This document shows positions 9,466-17,309 of a stretch of DNA of 64,000 bases, piece after piece. Made by a program: the position numbers and the translations under genes. How positions within the stretch are numbered: the first letter of the stretch is position 1; the number at the start of each line of letters is the position of its first letter. The notes beneath the pieces are model-generated. The model searched no databases and had not been told where the DNA came from. It saw only the letters and a program-made list of their open reading frames with translations. Origin of the DNA: Flavobacterium reichenbachii (GTDB lineage Bacteria > Bacteroidota > Bacteroidia > Flavobacteriales > Flavobacteriaceae); NCBI RefSeq assembly GCF_002217435.1, contig NZ_MUHF01000004.1, positions 1-64,000 of the forward strand, written 5' to 3'.

Positions 9466-10101
9466 TCACTCTTTCCTCACTACAATAATCTGATCTTCTG
9501 CGATGGCGTAGATTACATCTTCCTGATCGGGTTTCATCATATGTTTTCCTGTAAATTCTCCAAAAGCAGGCAGAATCATTTGGTTTTCTTTTTGGAAAAA
9601 ACAGGGTAATTTTAAAGATTGGCCGCCAAAACCACGCAATATTACGCCCGGATGAATATGCCCTGAAAAATTAAACCAGCCTTTTCTTTCGGTAGGATGA
9701 TGAGTCAGTAAAAAATTATCTAACTGCATAAACTGCAGCACCGAAATATTGATTTCTGTGTAATGTTTTTTGTTTATAATATCGTGATTTCCGGCCACAA
9801 GAATAACTTCGCTTACACAGCAGGAAATCCATTCTTCAAATAAATTCCATTCCTGATTTTTAGAACTGTGAAATAAATCTCCTAGAAAAATTACTTTTTC
9901 CGGATTAAAAGATTCTACGACATTTGTGAGTCTTGTAAAATTTTCGATTATAGCATTGTTCGGAATCGCTACGCCGTGTTTCCTAAAATGAGAAACTTTT
10001 CCGAGATGCACATCAGAAATTAAAAGCACTTTTTTTTCTTCCCAAAATAAAGCACCGCTGTGATGCAGAATAAAACTCTGATTTTGTATTGTTATTACCA
10101 T
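9466..10101 (-). CDS. pdeM: Ligase-associated DNA damage response endonuclease PdeM
   Basis: This is a 211-residue binuclear metallophosphoesterase. All the metal motifs are visible in order: SDVHLGK, FLGDLFHS, AGNHD, THHPTE and SGHIHP. The family member studied in Pseudomonas putida (MPE) is a manganese-dependent DNA endonuclease. The gene is last in a leftward run with the DEXH helicase, ATP-dependent ligase and MBL exonuclease, which is the conserved ligase-associated DNA damage response set. It starts 5 nt after the helicase stop, so the two are translationally close. Confidence 0.93.
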   Translation of the reverse strand: MVITIQNQSFILHHSGALFWEEKKVLLISDVHLGKVSHFRKHGVAIPNNAIIENFTRLTNVVESFNPEKVIFLGDLFHSSKNQEWNLFEEWISCCVSEVILVAGNHDIINKKHYTEINISVLQFMQLDNFLLTHHPTERKGWFNFSGHIHPGVILRGFGGQSLKLPCFFQKENQMILPAFGEFTGKHMMKPDQEDVIYAIAEDQIIVVRKE

Positions 10102-10106
10102 AAATT

Positions 10107-12566
10107 TTACTTCATATAAGAAGCTGTCATTTTTTTAATTCGTTCTGCCAATGTTTCGCTGGAAAGCTTTTCTCTCAATCGATCTGTGATTACCGGGAAA
10201 CTAAATGGTGTTGGTTTTTTGCAGGATTTCCATATTATTTCCTGATCTTTAATTCGTTCCAATGCCAGTATCAAACGGCCTTCTTCCAGCTGATGTTCAA
10301 AGGTTTCTCTATACGCCTGCTGAAATAATAAATTATCGGGTTCGTAATCGCGAAATACTTCAAACAATAATTGAGAACCACTCTGGAGATGTTTTGTTTT
10401 GACCATTTTACCTGGAAAACCTGTAAAAACCAATCCGGCAATTACGGCAATATCTCTAAATTTCCTTCTCGCCATTTCGGTTGCATTCAAACTTTTCTGC
10501 AAATCATGATGCACATATTCTGTCGAAAACAAATTATTATCTAAAACATTCTGCATGTCAATTTCCTGATCCGAAAGCAATTCAAAACCATAATCATTAT
10601 AAGCGAGCGAAAAACTAATCGGCACTAATAAGCTTATTCTATATGCCAGCAGACTGGCTAATGCTTCGTGTACAAATCGCCCTTCAAACGGATAAAAAAT
10701 AGCGTGATATCCTTCTCTGGTTTTAAAAGTCTCAATAAGAAATTCATCTGCACTTTGCACGATCGATTCTTTTCTCTGTCTTGCAAATAAAGGCTGTAAT
10801 GCTTTTAATTCCGGCGACAAATTATCGGTATTAGCGCGGTACAATTCCTGGCGCAGCAATTCGCTCATCTGTGCAGAAAGTGCCATACGACCGCCCATCC
10901 AGCTTACGATTTTAGATATTTTTTTAGGATCTGCTTTTTTTACCAGAACCTGCATGTTTCTTATTTTAAACAATTCCAGCCTTTTTCCGGCAAAAATAAA
11001 AGTGTCACCCGGTTTTAGTTTGGTTATAAACCATTCTTCAATAGTCCCAATATAACCTCCAGTCATGTACTTGACATTCAAAACTGAGTCCCCAATTATG
11101 GTTCCAATCTGCATTCTGTGATGCATGGCAATCAAACGGCTGTTGATTTTAAAACAGCCATTTTCATCAATATCAACTTTTTTATATTCATCATAAGCTT
11201 GCAGGCTCTGGCTTCCGTTTGAAATAAAATTAAGAATCCAGTTCCAGTTTTCCTGCGTCATGGCCTGATAACAGAATGTTGTTTTTACTTCTTTAAAAAT
11301 TTCATCCGGAAGAAATCCGTCTGAAACTGCGAGAGTATTGAGATATTGCACCAAGACATCCCAGCTGTTCAAATACGGAACTCTGTCTTCTATAACGCTG
11401 TTTTCGACGGCTTTTTTTAATGCCGACGCTTCTATCAATTCAATAGCATGTGTGGCGAGAAAGTAGATTACGCTTTCTTTTCCGGGCTGGTGGCCGCTTC
11501 TCCCCGCTCGCTGCATAAAACGCGCAACACCTTTTGGTCCGCCAACCTGAATTATCGTTTCTACAGGCGCAAAATCTACTCCTAAATCTAAACTCGAAGT
11601 ACAGACCACTACTTTTAAATCTTCACGCCGAATAGCATCTTCTACCCATAATCGTGTTTCCCGGCTTATGCTTCCGTGGTGCATGGCCATTTCTCCGGCA
11701 AATTCAGGATATTTTTCTAATAATCGCTGAAACCATATTTCGCAGGCCGACCGCACATTGGTAAAGATAAGCGTTGTTTTGCTAGCTTTAACAATTTTGG
11801 CAACCTCATCTATAAGATGCAGTCCCATGTGGCCGCGCCAGGGATAGGTTTCCATTTTATCGGGAATAATAGAAATGACTTTTATCTTTTTATTGATTAC
11901 GGCTTTAATCAAAACCGAATTATGATACGCTTCAGAATCTACTCCGAGCAAAACTTCTTGTCCTTGCTGTAAATTACCAATTGTTGCAGAAATTCCCCAA
12001 ATACGCATATTGGGTGCGATTTTTTTCAATCGCGACAAAGCCAATTCGGTCTGTACACCTCGTTTTGTACCTAATAGTTCATGCCATTCATCAATAACGA
12101 TTGCTTCGCATTTGCCAAATATTTTATCATATCCTTTAGATGCCAGCAAAAGCTGCAGACTCTCTGGTGTGGTTACCAGCAAATCGGGCATTTTGCCTTT
12201 TTGTTTGGCTCTTTCTCCTGCCGTAGTATCTCCGGAACGAATTCCGACTGTCATATTTGGAGCTAAATCACTTACAACGCGTTCTGCGGCTTGTTTTATT
12301 TCTACCGAAAGGGATCGCAAAGGCGTGATCCAGATTGCTTTGAGTCCGGGAGTATGTTTGGTTTTATAATTTGGATTTTTTTTAATGTAGTTTAAAACAA
12401 TCGGAAGCCAGAGTGCATACGTTTTTCCGCTTCCTGTAGGTGCATTTAGAAGACCGTTTTTACCCTGCAGAAAAGCCGTCCAGGTCTGGGTCTGAAACGG
12501 AAAAGGTTTCCAGCCTTGCTGCTCAAACCAATTATTTGCTAACGCAAAAAGTTCTTCTCTATTCAT
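10107..12566 (-). CDS. Ligase-associated DEXH-box helicase (Lhr-Core type)
   Basis: This is an 819-residue superfamily 2 helicase of the ligase-associated Lhr type, a likely 3'-5' DNA translocase. Motifs in order: P-loop APTGSGKTY (about 42-50), PDLLVTTPE, DEWH box (159-162), SATIGN, then in the second RecA domain TLIFTNVRSACE and the arginine-finger motif QRAGRSGH. The long C-terminal part matches the winged-helix and Lhr-specific modules. It lies between the ligase and pdeM genes. The cluster is thought to act in repair of DNA breaks or nicks. Confidence 0.94.
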   Translation of the reverse strand: MNREELFALANNWFEQQGWKPFPFQTQTWTAFLQGKNGLLNAPTGSGKTYALWLPIVLNYIKKNPNYKTKHTPGLKAIWITPLRSLSVEIKQAAERVVSDLAPNMTVGIRSGDTTAGERAKQKGKMPDLLVTTPESLQLLLASKGYDKIFGKCEAIVIDEWHELLGTKRGVQTELALSRLKKIAPNMRIWGISATIGNLQQGQEVLLGVDSEAYHNSVLIKAVINKKIKVISIIPDKMETYPWRGHMGLHLIDEVAKIVKASKTTLIFTNVRSACEIWFQRLLEKYPEFAGEMAMHHGSISRETRLWVEDAIRREDLKVVVCTSSLDLGVDFAPVETIIQVGGPKGVARFMQRAGRSGHQPGKESVIYFLATHAIELIEASALKKAVENSVIEDRVPYLNSWDVLVQYLNTLAVSDGFLPDEIFKEVKTTFCYQAMTQENWNWILNFISNGSQSLQAYDEYKKVDIDENGCFKINSRLIAMHHRMQIGTIIGDSVLNVKYMTGGYIGTIEEWFITKLKPGDTFIFAGKRLELFKIRNMQVLVKKADPKKISKIVSWMGGRMALSAQMSELLRQELYRANTDNLSPELKALQPLFARQRKESIVQSADEFLIETFKTREGYHAIFYPFEGRFVHEALASLLAYRISLLVPISFSLAYNDYGFELLSDQEIDMQNVLDNNLFSTEYVHHDLQKSLNATEMARRKFRDIAVIAGLVFTGFPGKMVKTKHLQSGSQLLFEVFRDYEPDNLLFQQAYRETFEHQLEEGRLILALERIKDQEIIWKSCKKPTPFSFPVITDRLREKLSSETLAERIKKMTASYMK

Positions 12567-12726
12567 TTCTTTTATTTAAACATTAGGATATATATAAACT
12601 GTTGTGATTTATACTCAGTCCAAACGACAATAAACGAGTAAAATAAATGGAATAAAATCCGTTTTTTATCCGTGTTTTCGCTTGCGAATCTGGGTTATAC
12701 GCGTGCCATTCCACCCAATCTATTCT

Positions 12727-14328
12727 TTATATAATCATGCTTTTTAAATCTTCAATCGAGTTGGCTTCATCAATTTTTTTATCATGACGCCATCTTAAAA
12801 TCCTCGGAAATCTTGTTGCAATACCGCTTTTGTGTCTTTTAGAAAGAGAGATTCCTTCAAAACCAATTTCAAAAACCAATTGCGGTGTTACACTTCTCAC
12901 GGGACCAAATCTTTCGAGTGTATTTTTCTTAATCCAGTCGTCTACCATTCTAAATTCGGCATCGGTTAAACCAGAATACGCTTTCGCGAAAGTAACGAGT
13001 TCACGTTCCTTATTTTCGTTTTGATGCCATAAAGCAAAAGTATAATCGGTAAACAAATTAGAGCGTCGTCCGTGTCCGCGCATGGCGTAAGTAAGTACGG
13101 CATCAATAACTAAAGGCTCTATTTTCCATTTCCACCAATCGCCTTTTTTCCTTCCAACAAGATATGGAGAATCTTTCCGCTTGATCATCAAGCCTTCGCT
13201 TTTCATTTCGCGTGAGCGTAATCTTTCTTCTGTCAGCTCTTCCCAGGTAGAAAATTTTACCCGTTCAGAAAGCTGCAGCGGTATATCATTATGTTTAATT
13301 TCATCATATAATTTCTCTAATAATATACGACGTTCTTCAAAAGGCAGATTTCTAATGTCCTCGCCTTTCCATTCCAGCAAATCATACGCTTTTATTATTA
13401 CCGGAGATTTTTTTAGAATGGCGGCAGAAACTGTTTTTCGTCCAATTCTGGTCTGCAGATCATTAAATGTCCCGATTTCATTATCAATAAAAGGGAGAAT
13501 TTCTCCGTCGATTACAGTTCCGTCAGGAATGATTCCGATAAAAGAGCCAAATTCGGGATATTTGTCTGTAACCAATTCTTCGCCTCGACTCCATACATAA
13601 ATTTCATTTTCACGAATGATGGTTTGAGAGCGAATTCCGTCCCATTTATGTTCTGCACTCCAATCTTCTGCATTTCCTAAATTAGAAGGTTCTCCCTCTA
13701 TCGGATATGCGAGATAAAACGGATAAGGTTTAGATAAATAATCGCTGCTTTTTTCATCGAGAATAAGTTCCTGAAACGTAATTTTATTGGGATTCCAGTC
13801 GCCCATTAATTTGTACGCCAAAGCATCTTCATCGATATTTTCTGCTTTAGAAAGTGCTCTGGTCATTAATTTCTGACTTACACCAATTCTAAAGCTTCCT
13901 GTTATTAGTTTAGTAAAAACAAAACGTTCGTAATAATTCAGTGCCAGCCAATTGGTTTGCAGGTATTCTTTTTTCTCTGTGTCTGTTTTCTTTTTTAAGG
14001 CTATAATTTCCTGTAAAAATTCAGTCAGACTTCGATCCGAATGCTCTTTTGTAGTCGGAATTACTAAAGCAATAGTTTCGGCGAGATCGCCTACAATATG
14101 GTAACTTTCTTCAAAAAGCCAAAGCGGAATTCCGGCAAGTTCATTAGCCCAAATACGCAGTAAAGTTGTATTGACAGGCCTTGGCGGACGCCGATGCGAA
14201 AGAATGGCAATTGTCCAGACTTTATCCTCGTCGCTGGCGTTCATAAAATACTCCGTTAAAGCATCAACTTTTACCGAAGTTTTATTAGAACTGTCGAGTG
14301 TTTTTATAAGTTCGGCAAAGTTTTTCAT
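12727..14328 (-). CDS. Ligase-associated ATP-dependent DNA ligase (LigB-type)
   Basis: This is a 533-residue ATP-dependent DNA ligase of the cisplatin/Lhr-associated bacterial type. Residues about 1-200 form the N-terminal DNA-binding domain, followed by the nucleotidyltransferase with KWDG (Lys228) and VIDGEILPF, then the OB fold near the end. I start at the ATG at 14328 (MKNFAELIKTL). An upstream in-frame extension of 46 codons reads through a low-complexity repeat and is not credible as protein. It is distinct from LigD upstream, so the window carries two ATP-dependent ligases. Confidence 0.93.
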   Translation of the reverse strand: MKNFAELIKTLDSSNKTSVKVDALTEYFMNASDEDKVWTIAILSHRRPPRPVNTTLLRIWANELAGIPLWLFEESYHIVGDLAETIALVIPTTKEHSDRSLTEFLQEIIALKKKTDTEKKEYLQTNWLALNYYERFVFTKLITGSFRIGVSQKLMTRALSKAENIDEDALAYKLMGDWNPNKITFQELILDEKSSDYLSKPYPFYLAYPIEGEPSNLGNAEDWSAEHKWDGIRSQTIIRENEIYVWSRGEELVTDKYPEFGSFIGIIPDGTVIDGEILPFIDNEIGTFNDLQTRIGRKTVSAAILKKSPVIIKAYDLLEWKGEDIRNLPFEERRILLEKLYDEIKHNDIPLQLSERVKFSTWEELTEERLRSREMKSEGLMIKRKDSPYLVGRKKGDWWKWKIEPLVIDAVLTYAMRGHGRRSNLFTDYTFALWHQNENKERELVTFAKAYSGLTDAEFRMVDDWIKKNTLERFGPVRSVTPQLVFEIGFEGISLSKRHKSGIATRFPRILRWRHDKKIDEANSIEDLKSMII

Positions 14329-14339
14329 TTTTTTTATTT

Positions 14340-14643
14340 TTTTTTGAAGAGGTGAGATGTGAGAGAAAAGAGGCAAGAGACAAGATGATAGAAGCAAGAT
14401 GCAAGATGCAAGAGTAAAGAGTAAAGAGTAAAGAGTAAAGAGTAAAGAGTTTATAAAGACGATCAAATCAAACGCATTCTCTTGCTTCTTGCTTCTATTA
14501 TCTTCAATCTATTATCTTGTCTCTTGCTTCTTGCTTCTATTATCTTTAACCTATTCTCTTTGATCTATCCTCTTTCCTCTTGCATCTTGCTTCTATCATC
14601 TTTTATCTATTCTCTTTCCTCTTGCATCTTGCTTCTATTCTCT
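14340..14643. repeat. Low-complexity repeat tract with inverted arms
   Basis: The 315-bp gap between exonuclease and ligase genes is simple sequence. It has about five copies of a 7-bp unit AGAGTAA at 14411-14450. Several CTCTTGC(A/T)TCTTGCTTCTAT units occur on the right (14478-14640), and their complement (AAGATGATAGAAGCAAGATG) occurs on the left near 14382-14401. Open frames here are Leu/Ser-rich artefacts. The last codons of the exonuclease run into this tract. Confidence 0.75.
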
Positions 14644-15681
14644 CTAATCTATTCTCTCAATTTCTTCCTCACTTTCTTTCTTACTATCCATTTCCCCAAG
14701 TTCTCCTTCGTATTGTGTGTGTGCGGTTCTGGCATCATAACCTAGTTCCTGCAGGTATTTTGAGAAGATATCAGAATAACCGTGTGTACAAATTATCTTT
14801 TCTGCTCCGGTTGCTTTGATGCTTTCTAATAATCCTGTCCAATCGCAGTGATCGCTTAATACAAAACCGCGGTCTACGGCGCGACGTCTTCTGGCTCCTC
14901 TAAAAGCCATCCAGCCACTCGCAGAACCGGTTACAAAAGGAGTCATTTTCCTGATCCAGGTGCTTCCGTGAGCACTTGGAGGCGCAAGAACTATACTTCC
15001 TAATAAATCTTCTTTTTTAACTTCTGATGTGATTCTGGTTGTTGGAGGAAAATCTACCAAAGGACGCAGTACATTTGTCATATTTTCTATGGCTCCGTGG
15101 GTATATATTTTTCCGATATCGGTATCGAGATATTTTAAAAGTCTTTGTGCTTTTCCTAATGAATATCCAAAAAGAACAGACGTTTTTCCTTCGGCACGAT
15201 TTTCTGCCCACCAATTGTTGATGTCGGTGATGACTTCGCTTTGCGGAAGCCATTTAAAAGCAGGAAGTCCAAAAGTGCATTCTGTTATAAAAGAATGGCA
15301 TTTTACGACTTCATAAGGCACAGAAATTCCGTCGTCTTCGGTTTTATAATCTCCTGTAAAAACCCAGATTTCACCTTTATATTCTACTCGGATTTGAGCT
15401 GAACCAATAATATGTCCGGCTGGATGAAGTGAAAACGTAACTCCGTTTATGGTAAAAGTTTCATTCCAGTTTTTTCCTGTAACATTTATTTCGCCCAGAC
15501 GATGTTTTATAATTGGCACATTGGTATGATGTGTAATATAATTTTTATGTCCCCATCTTGAGTGATCTGCATGACCGTGTGTAATAATAGCATTGGTTAC
15601 GGGACGCCACGGATCCAGATAAACATCGGCCTGCTGGCAATATATTCCTTTATCGTTAAATGCTAGTAATGGAGGATTCAT
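14644..15681 (-). CDS. Ligase-associated DNA exonuclease (MBL fold)
   Basis: A 345-residue metallo-beta-lactamase/beta-CASP-like nuclease. The metal motif HGHADH stands at residues 35-40 (ITHGHADHSRWG), with PAGHIIGSAQIRVE, FTGDYK and CHSFITECTFGLP following, the usual pattern of the ligase-associated exonuclease family. It is the first gene of the leftward repair cluster. The C-terminus is a Glu/Ser/Lys-rich tail (KKESEEEIERID) partly encoded by the adjacent repeat tract, so its exact end may vary between strains. Confidence 0.93.
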   Translation of the reverse strand: MNPPLLAFNDKGIYCQQADVYLDPWRPVTNAIITHGHADHSRWGHKNYITHHTNVPIIKHRLGEINVTGKNWNETFTINGVTFSLHPAGHIIGSAQIRVEYKGEIWVFTGDYKTEDDGISVPYEVVKCHSFITECTFGLPAFKWLPQSEVITDINNWWAENRAEGKTSVLFGYSLGKAQRLLKYLDTDIGKIYTHGAIENMTNVLRPLVDFPPTTRITSEVKKEDLLGSIVLAPPSAHGSTWIRKMTPFVTGSASGWMAFRGARRRRAVDRGFVLSDHCDWTGLLESIKATGAEKIICTHGYSDIFSKYLQELGYDARTAHTQYEGELGEMDSKKESEEEIERID

Positions 15682-15903
15682 GTTTTATCTGGTTTTAAAG
15701 CAGTGATCTTATTATAATTAAAAATTGAAAGCAATTATAAATTTAAAATAAATGATTACGGTGCTTTTTTTGTTTTCAAAACATTAAATTTACTTCACTA
15801 GACGCCCTCGGGCTTTACAAGATTGTTTGCCGTTATTACAAAACTTCAATAGATAAAGAAGCATAAAATAAATGCTTCTGGCTTAAACCTTCACTAAATG
15901 TAT

Positions 15904-16635
15904 TTAATTTGACTGATCGTGACTTTTAAACAAACTGTCTAAACCAGGTCTCTTTGCTAAATACCATTTCAACAATAAAAAAGTAAAAAACTGATAACCT
16001 GTATAATGCAGTATTATAATCGAAATAGAAATCCAAGGATTTGGCAAAAAAGGATCATCTGCAAAACTTTTAACAAGCCATTGTTTTCCCAAAGAATAAT
16101 CCTTTGAAAAAATTAAGATATTGGTAAGATTACCAGATAAATGAAGTGCTGTTGAAATGTAAACAGAACCGCTTCTAACGAGAGTATAGGCAAAGATAAA
16201 TCCCATACAGCCTGTCATAAGAAAAACCACGATCATAGCTGTTGGATTACCAAATAACTCCCACGAAAACCAATGGTAAATTCCGAAACTGATAGTTGAG
16301 ATTATTATGGCATAATTTATACTGAGCTTATAACATATCAAACAAAAAAATGCACCTCTAAAAATTAGTTCTTCGAATAAAACGGAGCGAAGAAGAAACA
16401 GAAAAGTATCAGAAAAATTATTTGCGGTAAAAGATGCATTAATCTGATAAGGATTTTCTACTATTTCAGCCACAATAAATTCGTAAAGACACCAATAGAA
16501 TATCGGCCAAAAGAATCCGACAAGAAAATCGTTAGAATGCTTTAGGCTTACTTTCAAATTTAAAAGCAAAAAGTCTAGTTTGTAATACTTTAACACCAAA
16601 TAAGAAAGCAACGATAAAATAAAAATACCCAGCAT
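15904..16635 (-). CDS. CPBP family intramembrane protease-like protein
   Basis: This is a 243-residue integral membrane protein with about seven to eight hydrophobic helices. The CPBP (CAAX protease and bacteriocin-processing) motifs are present: EELIFRG with Glu88 and Glu89, FGIYHWFSWE for the second motif, and a final His in ALHLSGN. It probably cleaves within the membrane; substrate unknown. It is divergent from an XRE regulator with two membrane helices, and the two may be functionally linked. Confidence 0.85.
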   Translation of the reverse strand: MLGIFILSLLSYLVLKYYKLDFLLLNLKVSLKHSNDFLVGFFWPIFYWCLYEFIVAEIVENPYQINASFTANNFSDTFLFLLRSVLFEELIFRGAFFCLICYKLSINYAIIISTISFGIYHWFSWELFGNPTAMIVVFLMTGCMGFIFAYTLVRSGSVYISTALHLSGNLTNILIFSKDYSLGKQWLVKSFADDPFLPNPWISISIIILHYTGYQFFTFLLLKWYLAKRPGLDSLFKSHDQSN

Positions 16636-16640
16636 AAGAA

Positions 16641-16669
16641 TTGTTTTTTTTTCAAAATTATTACATTTG
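16641..16669 (+). promoter_or_regulatory. Bacteroidetes-type promoter for the XRE gene
   Basis: TTG at 16641-16643 and TACATTTG at 16662-16669 (consensus TAnnTTTG) are separated by 18 nt, about 50 nt before the ATG at 16721. Confidence 0.5.
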
Positions 16670-16720
16670 GGTTATGCTGTGTGCCGTCAAATGCAAATGG
16701 CGTTTAAATGACGTAAGGAA

Positions 16721-17203
16721 ATGAAAGAACAAAATCAATCTCAGGCACAGTTAATTAAGCAAGCGCGCCTCGCAAAAGGTTATACGCAGGTACAGCTTTC
16801 TGAAATGACCAGAATAAGTTTACGTTCTATACAGCGAATTGAAAATGCAGCGGTAGTACCACGCTTGTATACTTTGCAGATTCTGGCCGAAGCTCTCGAT
16901 TTAGTATTGCCAATTCAGGAAAAACAGGATCTTTCGTCAGCAGAAACAGAAAAAATATTACCCATAACAAGACAGCATCAATTGGAAGTAAATGTAATAA
17001 GGCTTAAAAAAATTATTATTGCGATCGGAACGGCAATTGCCGCAGTTTTATTTGGAGCAGCTTTTCTATCACAAAATAAGAACTTTCCTGAAACTCATTT
17101 TGAAATGTTTCTTTTCTGGGGATTTGTCACTGCAGCGTATCTTCTTGTAATGTCTTATTATTTAGATTTTTTTTCTAAACCGCATTTTAAAAATATAAAA
17201 TGA
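16721..17203 (+). CDS. XRE-family regulator with two membrane helices
   Basis: This 160-residue protein has an N-terminal Cro/C1-type helix-turn-helix (about 10-65; ARLAKGYTQVQLSEMTRISL, RSIQRIENAAVVPRLYTL). A charged linker and two C-terminal hydrophobic helices (about 105-122 and 132-150) follow. Membrane-tethered HTH regulators of this form are frequent in Flavobacteriia. It is divergent from the CPBP gene, which suggests control of, or by, that membrane protein. The target is unknown. Confidence 0.85.
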   Translation: MKEQNQSQAQLIKQARLAKGYTQVQLSEMTRISLRSIQRIENAAVVPRLYTLQILAEALDLVLPIQEKQDLSSAETEKILPITRQHQLEVNVIRLKKIIIAIGTAIAAVLFGAAFLSQNKNFPETHFEMFLFWGFVTAAYLLVMSYYLDFFSKPHFKNIK

Positions 17204-17204
17204 T

Positions 17205-17245
17205 AAAAGCGCCGGCAATTCTAATGAAAAGGCCAGCGCTTTTTG
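17205..17245 (+). terminator. Hairpin terminator
   Basis: AAAAGCGCCGGC pairs with GGCCAGCGCTTTT, ending in a short T run, immediately after the XRE stop. A half copy of the interspersed-repeat end (TATGTTTCTATGTGTT, about 17251-17266) follows. Confidence 0.75.
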
Positions 17246-17309
17246 AAATTTATGTTTCTATGTGTTAAAGTGTATTTTTTTAAATCTGATCCAGCGAAAA
17301 CATGTTTTT

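Noticed and set aside
14329..14466. 46-codon N-terminal extension of the ATP-dependent ligase
   Set aside because: It reads through a low-complexity repeat; the family start (MKNFAELIK) is at 14328.
14482..14819. Leu/Ser-rich open frames between the ligase and exonuclease genes
   Set aside because: They are translations of the CTCTTGC/TTCTAT simple-sequence tract and of the antisense of the exonuclease; no protein-like composition.
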